NCBI GenBank assembly: GCA_026874595.1
Contig: CM049315.1
Span: 63,111,389-63,175,388, forward strand
DNA: 64,000 nucleotides
Reading direction: 5' to 3'
From: Sipunculus nudus
Taxonomy: Eukaryota; Annelida; Sipuncula; Golfingiida; Sipunculidae
Positions 1 through 9,529 of this stretch are shown in pieces. Made by a program: the position numbers and the translations under genes. The notes under the pieces were generated by a model. That model was not told the origin of the DNA, did not search any database, and saw only the letters and a list, made by a program, of their open reading frames with translations. How positions within the stretch are numbered: position 1 is the stretch's first letter; each line of letters begins with the position of its first letter.

Positions 1-1039
1 AAGATCGTGATTTGTGCAGAAACGGCTGATTTAAACTGCGATAGAAGCGTTTTAATAGCTTCATTAGGCCATTTAGAAATTGGTAAAATCGTCGCTCTTG
101 CTGAAATCAGATCGGTTTTTGCGTAATACAAGATCGTGTTTTGTGCAAAGATGACCGATTTAAACTGCTAAAGAAGCGTTTTAGAAGCTTCATCAGGCCA
201 CTAAGAACCAGTTAGAAACGTCTTTTACGACGAAATCAGCTCAGGTTTTTTCGTAATACAAGATCGTGATTTGTGCAGAAACGGCTGATATAAACTGCGA
301 TAGAAGCGTTTAAATAGCTTCATTAGGCCATTTAGAAATTGTTAAAAACGTCGCTTTTGCTGAAATCAGATCGGTTTGCGCGTAGTACAAGATCGTGTTG
401 TGCAAAATAGAAGATTAAAATTGCAAAAGAAGCAATTCAGAAGCTCCATTAGGCCATTTAGAACCTGGTACAAACATCGATCTCGTCTAAATCAGATGGG
501 TTTTTTGCCTAATTCATGATCGTGTGTTGTGCAAAAATTGCAAATTTAATTTGCAAAAGAAGCAATTCAGAAGCTTCATTAGGCCGTTTAGAACCAGATT
601 CAAACATCTTTTACGCCGAAATCAGCTCGGTTTTTGCGTAATACAAGATCGTGTTTTGTGCAAAGATGACCGATTTAAACTGCAAAAGAAGCGTTTAAGA
701 AGCTTTATCAGGCCATTAAGAATCAGTTAGGAACGTCGTTTTTGCTGAAATCAGCTCGGTTTTTTTTTTGCGTAATATAAGATCGTGTGTTGTGCAAAGA
801 TGATGATTTAAACTGCAAAAGAAGCGTTTGAGAAACTTCATTAGGCCATTTAGAACCAGTTACAAATGTCGTTTTTTTTGCCGAAATCAGATCGGTTTTT
901 GCGTAATATAGGATCCTGTTTTGTGCAAAATGGCCAATTTAAACTGCGATAGAAGCGTTTTAATAGCTTCATTAGGCCATTTAGAAATTGGTAAAAACGT
1001 CGCTCTTGCGGAAATCAAATCGGTTTTCGCGTAATACAA

Positions 1040-1165
1040 CATCGTGTTGTGCAAAATAGAAGATTAAAATTGCAAAAGAAGCAATTCAGAAGCTCCATTA
1101 GGCCATTTAGAACCGGGTACAAACATCGATCTCGCCGAAATCAGCTAGGTTTTTCCCTAATTCAT
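1040..1165. repeat. Chimeric monomer at a rearrangement joint in Z
   Basis: It begins like the monomer at 2203 (CATCGTG with AAAATAG) and ends like the one at 2587 (TTTTTCCCTAATTCA). It replaces the four-monomer run 13785-14293 of unit A, which is consistent with a three-monomer difference created by in-register exchange. Confidence 0.8.
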
Positions 1166-3104
1166 GATCGTGTGTTGTGCAAAAATTGCAGATTTAAATT
1201 GCAAAAGAAGCAATTCAGAAACTTTATTAGGCCGTTTAGAATCAGATACAAACGTCTTTTACGCCGAAATCAGCTCGGTTTTTGCGTAATACAAGATCGT
1301 GTTTTGTGCAAAGATGACCGATTTAAACTGCGAAAGAAGCGTTTTTAAAGCTTCATCAGGCCATTAAGAACCAGTTTGCAACGTCGTTTTTGCTGAAATC
1401 AGTTCGGTTTTTTTTGCGTAATTCAAAATCGTCTGTTGTGCAAAGATGACCGATTTAAACTGCTAAAGAAGCGTTTTAGAAGCTTCATCAGGCAATTAAG
1501 AAGTTAGAAACGTCGTTTTTGCTAAAATCAGCTCGATTTTTTAGCGTAATATAAGATGGTGTTTGTCCAAAGATGACCGATTTAAACTGCAAAAGAAGCA
1601 ATTCAGAAGCTCCATCAGGCCATTCAGAACCTGGTACAAACATCGATCTCGCCTAAATCAGCTGGGTTTTTTGCCTAATTCATGAATGTGTGTTGTGCAA
1701 AAATTGCAGATTTAAATTGCAAAAGAAGCATTTCAGAAGCTTCATTAGGCCGTTTAGAACCAGATACAAACATCTTTTACGCCGAAATCAGCTCGGTTTT
1801 TGCGTAATACAAGATCCTGTTTGTGCAAAGATGACCGATTTAAACTGCAAAAGAAGCGTTTAAGAAGCTTTTTCAGGCCATTAAGAATCAGTTAGGAACG
1901 TCGTTTTTGCTTAAATCAGCTCGGTTTTTTTTTGCGTAATATAAGATCGTGTGTTGTGCAAAGATGATGATTTAAACTGCAAAAGAAGCGTTTGAGAAAC
2001 TTCATTAGGCCATTTAGAACCAGTTTCAAATGTCGTTTTTTTGCCGAAATCAGCTCGGTTTTTCCGTAATATAGGATCCTGTTTTGTGCAAAATGGCCGA
2101 TTTAAACTGCGATAGAAGCGTTTTAATAGCTTCATTAGGCCATTTAGAAATTGGTAAAAACGTCGCTCTTGCGGAAATCAAATCGGTTTTCGCGTAATAC
2201 AACATCGTGTTGTGCAAAATAGAAGATTAAAATTGCAAAAGAAGCAATTCAGAAGCTCCATTAGGCCATTTAGAACCGGGTACAAACATCGATCTCGCCG
2301 AAATCAGCTAGGTTTTTGGCTAATTCAGGAACGTGTGTTGTGCAAAAATTACAGATTTCAATTGCAAAAGAAGCAATTCAGAAGCTTAATTAGGCCGTTT
2401 AGAATCAGATACAAACGTCTTTTACGACGAAATCAGCTCGGTTTTTTCGTAATACAAGATCGTGATTTCTGCAGAAACGGCTAATATAAACTGCGATAGA
2501 AGCGTTTAAATAGCTTCATTATGCCATTTAGAAATTGTTAAAAACGTCGCTTTTGCTGAAATCAGATCGGTTTTCGCTTAGTACAAGATCGTGTTGTGCA
2601 AAAGAGAAGATTAAAATTGCAAAAGAAGCAATTCAGAAGCTCCATTAGGCCATTTTGAACCGGGTACAAACATCGATCTCGCCGAAATCAGCTAGGTTTT
2701 TCCCTAATTCATAATCGTGTGTTGTGCAAAAATTGCAGATTTAAATTGCAAAAGAAGCAATTCAGAAACTTTATTAGGCCGTTTAGAATCAGATACAAAC
2801 GTCTTTTACGCCGAAATCAGCTCGGTTTTTGCGTAATACAAGATCGTGTTTTGTGCAAAGATGACCGATTTAAACTGCGAAAGAAGCGTTTTAAAACCTT
2901 CATCAGGGCATTAAGAACCAGTTAGCAACGTCGTTTTTGCTGAAATCAGTTCGGTTTTTTTTGCGTAATTCAAAATCGTCTGTTGTGCAAAGATGACCGA
3001 TTTAAACTGCTAAGGAAGCGTTTTAGAAGCTTCATCAGGCCATCAAAAACCAGTTAGTAACGTCGTTTTTGCTGAAATCAGCTCGATTTTTTTGCGTAAT
3101 ACAA

Positions 3105-3232
3105 AATCGTGTGTTGTGCAAAGATGACCGATTTAAACTGCTAAAGAAGCGTTTTAGAAGCTTCATCAGGCCATTAAGAACCAGTTAGAAACGTCTTTTA
3201 CGCCGAAATCAGCTCTTTTTTTCGTAATACAT
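3105..3232. repeat. Representative monomer, GTTAG/HindIII type (128 bp)
   Basis: This type has AAAGATGACCG after the start landmark, AGAAGCTTC (an AAGCTT site) in the middle and CCAGTTAG in the second half. By hand count it has 24 C, 24 G and 7 CpG in 128 bp (37.5% GC). The TAG in CCAGTTAG closes the frame that stays open in other types. This type is common and often occurs two or three in a row. Confidence 0.85.
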
Positions 3233-3361
3233 GATCGTGATTTGTGCAGAAACGGCTGATTTAAACTGCGATAGAAGCGTTTTAATAGCTTCATTAGGCC
3301 ATTTAGAAATTGGTAAAAACGTCGCTCTTGCGGAAATCAGATCGGTTTTCGCGTAATACAA
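3233..3361. repeat. Representative monomer, GCAGAAACGG type (129 bp)
   Basis: Marked by GATTTGTGCAGAAACGG, TGCGATAGAAGCG, TTTTAATAGC (no HindIII site) and GAAATTGGTAAAAACG. It usually precedes the 126-bp CATCGTG type. A sister form has GATATAAAC or AATATAAAC and GAAATTGTTAAAAACG. Confidence 0.85.
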
Positions 3362-3487
3362 CATCGTGTTGTGCAAAATAGAAGATTAAAATTGCAAAAG
3401 AAGCAATTCAGAAGCTCCATTAGGCCATTTAGAACCGGGTACAAACATCGATCTCGCCGAAATCAGCTAGGTTTTTGGCTAATTCAG
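3362..3487. repeat. Representative monomer, CATCGTG type (126 bp)
   Basis: It opens with CATCGTGTTGTGCAAAATAG, has AGCAATTCAGAAGCTCC, GGGTACAAAC and ATCGATCTCG (a ClaI-type ATCGAT), and ends CTAATTCA. It is three bases shorter than the commonest monomer and recurs at the start of the 9-, 10- and 19-monomer modules, so it is a convenient module marker. Confidence 0.88.
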
Positions 3488-3871
3488 GAACGTGTGTTGT
3501 GCAAAAATTACAGATTTCAATTGCAAAAGAAGCAATTCAGAAGCTTAATTAGGCCGTTTAGAATCAGATACAAACGTCTTTTACGACGAAATCAGCTCGG
3601 TTTTTTCGTAATACAAGATCGTGATTTCTGCAGAAACGGCTAATATAAACTGCGATAGAAGCGTTTAAATAGCTTCATTATGCCATTTAGAAATTGTTAA
3701 AAACGTCGCTTTTGCTGAAATCAGATCGGTTTTCGCTTAGTACAAGATCGTGTTGTGCAAAAGAGAAGATTAAAATTGCAAAAGAAGCAATTCAGAAGCT
3801 CCATTAGGCCATTTAGAACCGGGTACAAACATCGATCTCGCCGAAATCAGCTAGGTTTTTCCCTAATTCAT
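3362..3871. repeat. Partial second copy of the 9-monomer module
   Basis: Four monomers (3362, 3488, 3617, 3746) repeat 2203-2712 at +1,159, including the TTTCTGCAGAAA palindrome at 3625. The block then joins the AAAATTGCAG-type monomer at 3872. The equivalent part of units A to D has a single monomer here (17912, 32081, 47408), so Z carries three extra monomers, 384 bp. Confidence 0.88.
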
Positions 3872-4000
3872 AATCGTGTGTTGTGCAAAAATTGCAGATT
3901 TAAATTGCAAAAGAAGCAATTCAGAAACTTTATTAGGCCGTTTAGAACCAGATACAAACATCTTTTACGCCGAAATCAGCTCGGTTTTTGCGTAATACAA
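3872..4000. repeat. Representative monomer, AAAATTGCAG type (129 bp)
   Basis: Marked by TGTGCAAAAATTGCAG, AGCAATTCAGAAAC or AGAAGC, GGCCGTTTAG and CATCTTTTACGCCG or CGTCTTTTACG. It is stop-free in one frame on each strand, so it contributes to most of the long spurious open frames. It typically follows the 126-bp type. Confidence 0.85.
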
Positions 4001-4258
4001 AATCGTGTGTTGTGCAAAGATGACCGATTTAAACTGGGAAAGAAGCGATTCAATAGCTTTATTAGTCGACTTAAAACCCGTTACAACCGTCGTTTTCGCT
4101 GAAATAAGCTCGGTTTTTGCGTAGTACAAGATCGTGTGTTGGGCAAATATCACCGATTTAAACTGCGAGAGAAGAGATTCAATAGCTTCATAAGGCGACT
4201 TATAACCCGTTACAACCGTCGTTTTCGCCGAAATAAGCTCGGTTTTTGCGTAGTACAA
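4001..4258. repeat. Divergent monomer pair, once per unit (copy in A)
   Basis: Two adjacent 129-bp monomers (4001, 4130) share AAACCCGTT or TAACCCGTT, ACAACCGTCG and GAAATAAGCTCGG, which set them apart from the rest of the array; the second also starts with GTGTTGGGCAAA. The first carries GTCGAC (4065-4070), the only occurrence per unit that I found. Counterparts are at 18167-18424, 32336-32593, 47663-47920 and 62990-63247. Confidence 0.9.
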
Positions 4259-4776
4259 GATCGTGTGTTGGGCAAATATCACCGATTAAAACTGCTAAAT
4301 AAGCATTTTAGAAACTTCATCAGGCCATTAAGAACCAGTTAGAAACGGCGTTTTTGCTGAAATCAGCTCGATTTTTTTAGCGTAATATAAGATCGTGTTT
4401 GTGCAAAAATGACCGATTTAAACTGCAAAAGAAGAGTTTAAGAAGCTTCAATAGGCCACTTCAAACCAGTTACAAAGATCTTTTTTGCCGAAATCGACTC
4501 GGATTTTGCGTTATAATAGATCATGATTTGTGCAGAAATGGCCAGATTAAACTGCGAAAGAAGCGTTTCAGAAACTTCATTAGGCGACTTAAAACCCGTT
4601 ACAAAAGTCGTTTTCGCCGCAGTCAGCTCGGTTTTCGAGTACTACAAGATCGTGAGTTGTGCAAAAAATGGCCGTTTAAATTGCAAATGAAGCGTTTTAA
4701 TAGCTTCATCAGGCCATTTAAAACAAGTTACAAACGTCGTTTTTGCCGAAATCAGCAAGGTTTTCGCTTAATACAA

Positions 4777-4887
4777 GATCGCAGATTTAAATTGCAAAAG
4801 AATCAATTCAGGAGCTTTATTAGGCCATTTAGAACCAGATACCAACGTCTTTTTCGCCGAAATCAGATCGGTTTTTGCGTAATACAA
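4777..4887. repeat. Truncated 111-bp monomer (copy in A)
   Basis: Here GATCG runs straight into CAGATTTAAATTGC. Compared with the full form at 6567 (GATCGTGTTTGTGCAAATAT...), 18 bp including the GTGCAAA block are missing. The same truncated monomer recurs once per unit at 18942, 33111, 48438 and 63765, so the deletion predates amplification of these units. Confidence 0.93.
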
Positions 4888-7081
4888 GACCGTGTTTTGT
4901 GCAAAGATGACCGATTTCAACTGCCAAGGAAGCCTTTTAGAAGCTACATCAGGCCATTAAGAACAAGTTAGCAACGTCGTTTTTGCTGAAATCAGCTCGA
5001 TTTTTTGCGTAACACAAAATCGTGTGTTGTGCAAAGATGACCGATTTAAACTGCTAAAGAAGCGTTTTAGAAGCTTCATCAGGCCATTAAGAACCAGTTA
5101 CAAACGTCTTTTACGCCGAAATCAGCTCGTTTTTTTCGTAATACAAGATCGTGATTTGTGCAGAAACGGCTGATTTAAACTGCGATAGAAGCGTTTAAAT
5201 AGCTTCATTAGGCCATTTAGAAATTGTTAAAAACGTGGCTTTTGCTGAAATCAGATCGGTTTTCGCGTAATGCAACATCGTGTTGTGCAAAATAGAAGAT
5301 TAAAATTGCAAAAGAAGCAATTCAGAAGCTCCATTAGGCAATTTAGAACCGGGTTCAAACATCGATCTCGCCGAAATCAGCTAGGTTTTTGGCTAATTCA
5401 GGAACGTGTGTTGTGCAAAAATTACAGATTTCAATTGCAAAAGAAGCAATTCAGAAGCTTCATTAGGCCGTTTAGAATCAGATACAAACGTCTTTTACGA
5501 CGAAATCAGCTCGGTTTTTTCCTAATACAAGATCGTGATTTGTGCAGAAACGGCTAATATAAACTGCGATAGAATGGTTTAAATAGCTTCATTATGCCAT
5601 TTAGAAATTGTTAAAAACGTCGCTTTTGCTGAAATCAGATCGGTTTTCGCTTAGTACAAGATCGTGTTGTGCAAAAAGAGAAGATTAAAATTGCAAAAGA
5701 AGCAATTCAGAAGCTCCATTAGGCCCTTTAGAACCGGGTACAAACATCGATCTCGCCGAAATCAGCTAGGTTTTTCCCTAATTCATGATCGTGTGTTGTG
5801 CAAAAATTGCAGATTTAAATTGCAAAAGAAGCAATTCAGAAACTTTATTAGGCCGTTTAGAATCAGATACAAACGTCTTTTACGCCGAAATCAGCTCGGT
5901 TTTTGCGTTATACAAGATCGTGTTTTGTGCAAAGATGACCGATTTAAACTGCGAAAGAAGCGTTTTAAAAGCTTCATCAGGCCATTAAGAACCAGTTAGC
6001 AACGTCGTTTTTGCTGAAATCAGTTCGGTTTTTTTTTGCGTAATTCAAAATCGTCTGTTGTGCAAAGATGACCGATTTAAACTGCTAAAGAAGCGTTTTA
6101 GAAGCTTCATCAGGCAATTAAGAAGTTAGAAACGTCGTTTTTGCTAAAATCAGCTCGATTTTTTAGCGTAATATAAGATGGTGTTTGTCCAAAGATGACC
6201 GATTTAAACTGCAAAAGAAGAGTTTAAGAAGCTTAAATAGGCCACTTAAAACCAGTTACAAAGATCTTTTTTGCCGAAATCGCCTCGGTTTTTGCGTTAT
6301 AATAGATCATGATCCGTGCAAAAATGGTCAGTTTAAACTGCGAAAGAAGCGTTTCAGAAACTTCATTAGGCGACTTAAAACCCGTTACAATCGTCGTTTT
6401 CGTCGCAATCAGCTCGGTTTTCGCGTACTACAAGATCGTGTGTTGTGCAAAAATGGCCGTTCAAATTGCAAATGAAGCGTTTTAATAGCTTCATCAGGCC
6501 ATTTAAAACAAGTTACAAACGTCGTTTTTGCCGAAATCAGCTCGATTTTTTTTTTGCGTAATGCAAGATCGTGTTTGTGCAAATATTGCAGATTTAAAAT
6601 GCAAAAGAATCAATTCAGGAGCTTTATTAGGCCATTTAAAACCAGATACCAACGTCTTTTCCGCCGAAATCAGCTCGGTTTTTGCGTAATACAAGACCGT
6701 GTTTTGTGCAAAGATGACCGATTTAAACTGCCAAGGAAGCCTTTTAGAAGCTTCATCAGGCCATCAAAAACCAGTTAGTAACGTCGTTTTTGCTGAAATC
6801 AGCTCGATTTTTTGTGTAATACAAAATCGTGTGTTGTGCAAAGATGACCGATTTAAACTGCTAAAGAAGCGTTTTAGAAGCTTCATCAGGCCATTAAGAA
6901 CCAGTTAGAAACGTCTTTTACGCCGAAATCAGCTCTTTTTTTCGTAATACATGATCGTGATTTGTGCAGAAACGGCTGATTTAAACTGCGATGGAAGCGT
7001 TTTAATAGCTTCATTAGGCCATTTAGAAATTGGTAAAAACGTCGCTCTTGCTGAAATCAGATCGGTTTTCGCGTAATACAA

Positions 7082-9529
7082 CATCGTGTTGTGCAAAATA
7101 GAAGATTAAAATTGCAAAAGAAGCAATTCAGAAGCTCCATTAGGCCATTTAGAACCGGATACAAACATCCATCTCGCCGAAATCAGCTAGGTTTTTGCCT
7201 AATTCAGGAACGTGTGTTGTGCAAAAATTACAGATTTCAATTGCAAAAGAAGCAATTCAGAAGCTTCATTAGGCCGTTTAGAATCAGATACAAACGTCTT
7301 TTACGACGAAATCAGCTCGGTTTTTTCCTAATACAAGATCGTGATTTGTGCAGAAACGGCTAATATAAACTGCGATAGAAGCGTTTAAATAGCTTCATTA
7401 GGCCATTTAGAAATTGTTAAAAACGTCGCTCTTGCTGAAATCAGATCGGTTTTCGCGTAGTACAAGATCGTGTCTTGTGCAATGATCACCGATTTAAACT
7501 GCGAAAGAAGCCTTTTAGAAGCTTCATCAGGCCATTAAGAACCAGTTAGAAACGTCGTTTTTGCTGAAATCAGCTCGATTTTTTTGCGTAATGCAAGATC
7601 GTGTTTGTGCAAATATTGCAGATTTAAATTGTAAAAGAATCAATTCAGGAGCTTTATTAGACCATTTAGATCCAGATACCAACGTTTTTTTCGCCGAAAT
7701 CAGCTCGTTTTTGCGTAATACAAGACCGTGTTTTGTGCAAAGATGACCGATTTAAACTGCCAAGGAAGCCTTTTAGAAGCTTCATCAGGCCATTAAGAAC
7801 CAGTTAGCAACGTCGTTTTTGCTGAAATCAGCTCGATTTTTTGCGTAATACAAAATCGTGTGTTGTGCAAAGATGACCGATTTAAACTGCTAAAGAAGCG
7901 TTTTAGAAGCTTCATCAGGCCATTGAGAACCAGTTAGAAACGTCTTTTACGCCGAAATCAGCTCGTTTTTTTCGTAATACAAGATCGTGATTTGTGCAGA
8001 AACGGCTGATTTAAACTGAGATAGAAGCGTTTTAATAGCTTCATTAGGCCATTTAGAAATTGGTAAAAACGTCGCTCTTGCTGAAATCAGATCGGTTTTT
8101 GCGTAATATAAGATCGTGTTTTGTGCAAAGATGACCGATTTAAACTGCTAAAGAAGCGTTTTAGAAGCTTCATCAGGCCACTAAGAACCAGTTAGAAACG
8201 TCTTTTACGCCGAAGTCAGCTCGTTTTTTTCGTAATACAAGATCGTGATTTGTGCAGAAACGGCTGATTTAAACTGCAATAGAAGCGTTTTAATAGCTTC
8301 ATTAGGCCATTTAGAAATTGGTAAAAACGTCGCTCTTGCTGAAATCAGATCGGTTTTCGCGTAATACAACATCGTGTTGTGCAAAATAGAAGATTAAAAT
8401 TGCAAAAGAAGCAATTCAGAAGCTCCATTAGGCCATTTAGAACCGGGTACAAACATCCATCTCGCCGAAATCAGATAGGTTTTTGGCTATTTCAGGAACG
8501 TGTGTTGTGCAAAAATTACAGATTTCAATTGCAAAAGAAGCAATTCAGAAGCTTCATTAGGCCGTTTAGAATCAGATACAAACGTCTTTTACGACGAAAT
8601 CAGCTCGGTTTTTTCCTAATACAAGATCGTGATTTGTGCAGAAACGGCTGATATAAACTGCGATAGAAGCGTTTAAATAGCTTCATTAGGCCATTTAGAA
8701 ATTGTTAAAAACGTCGCTTTTGCTGAAATCAGATCGATTTGCGCGTAGTACAAGATCGTGTTGTGCAAAATAGAAGATTAAAATTGCAAAAGAAGCAATT
8801 CAGAAGCGTCATTAGGCCTTTTAGAATCTGGTACAAACATCGATCTCGTCTAAATCAGATGGGTTTTTTGCCTAATTCATGATCGTGTGTTGTGCAAAAA
8901 TTGCAGATTTAAATTGCAAAAGAAGCAATTCAGAAGCTTCATTAGGCCGTTTAGAACCAGATACAAACATCTTTTACGCCGAAATCAGCTCGGTTTTTGC
9001 GTAATACAAGATCGTGTTTTGTGCAAAGATGACCGATTTAAACTGCGAAAGAAGCGTTTTAAAAGCTTCATCAGGCCATTAAGAACCAGTTAGCAACGTC
9101 GTTTTTGCTGAAATCAGTTCGGTTTTTTTTGCGTAATTCAAAATCGTCTGTTGTGCAAAGATGACCGATTTAAACTGCTAAGGAAGCGTTTTAGAAGCTT
9201 CATCAGGCCATCAAAAACCAGTTAGTAACGTCGTTTTTGCTGAAATCAGCTCGATTTTTTTGCGTAATACAAAATCGTGTGTTGTGCAAAGATGACCGAT
9301 TTAACCTGCTAAAGAAGCGTTTTAGAAGCTTCATCAGGCCATTAAGAACCAGTTAGAAACGTCTTTTACGCCGAAATCAGCTCTTTTTTTCGTAATACAT
9401 GATCGTGATTTGTGCAGAAACGGCTGATTTAAACTGCGATAGAAGCGTTTTAATAGCTTCATTAGGCCATTTAGAAATTGGTAAAAACGTCGCTCTTGCT
9501 GAAATCAGATCGGTTTTCGCGTAATACAA
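7082..9529. repeat. 19-monomer module, copy 1 (2,448 bp)
   Basis: Nineteen monomers start at 7082, 7208, 7337, 7466, 7597, 7724, 7854, 7983, 8112, 8241, 8370, 8496, 8625, 8754, 8881, 9010, 9142, 9273 and 9401. The module is itself a 10+9 composite: the three monomers at 7082-7465 resemble those at 8370-8753, each set opening with a CATCGTG monomer. The same series recurs at exactly +2,448. Confidence 0.95.

Larger units (their letters stand above)
2203..3361. repeat. 9-monomer module (1,159 bp)
   Basis: It begins with a CATCGTG monomer and holds nine monomers, starting at 2203, 2329, 2458, 2587, 2713, 2842, 2974, 3105 and 3233. The next block (3362-3871) repeats its first four monomers almost base for base at +1,159. 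CATCGTG monomers recur through the array, often 9 or 10 monomers apart (for example 7082, 8370, 9530, 10818, 11978, 13266), so a 9-10-monomer module looks like an ancestral building block. Confidence 0.9.
1..4000. repeat. Unit Z: 3' part of a higher-order repeat unit
   Basis: This is the end of the unit preceding unit A. Monomers start at 3, 132, 262, 391, 518, 647, 781, 912, 1040, 1166, 1295, 1427, 1555, 1684, 1813, 1945, 2075, 2203, 2329, 2458, 2587, 2713, 2842, 2974, 3105, 3233, 3362, 3488, 3617, 3746 and 3872. From 647 on it matches the tail of unit A (13392 onward). It differs in three ways: the monomer at 1040 replaces the four at 13785-14293 of A; the 11-monomer stretch duplicated in A is present once; and three extra monomers (384 bp) lie between 3233 and 4001 compared with 17783-18166 in A. 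No gene or unique sequence is present. Confidence 0.93.

Noticed and set aside
4001-4258. CENP-B box
   Set aside because: The nearest match, CCCGTTACAACCGTC, misses several of the essential positions of the reverse-complement box (CCCGNNTNNNNCGAA). No full match was seen elsewhere.
4505-4525. Promoter-like TATAAT in GCGTTATAATAGATCA
   Set aside because: It is a variant of the GCGTAATACAAGATC monomer end, recurs with its monomer subtype and has no gene downstream.
4399-4971. 190-codon open frame (+), the longest in the window, and about 130 similar frames of 60-140 codons on both strands
   Set aside because: The frame is four to five satellite monomers read through, extended by a one-base insertion in an A-run that only unit A has; in B, C, D and E it is split in two. 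Starts are arbitrary, frames overlap on both strands, ends depend on monomer subtype, and no protein domain is recognisable.
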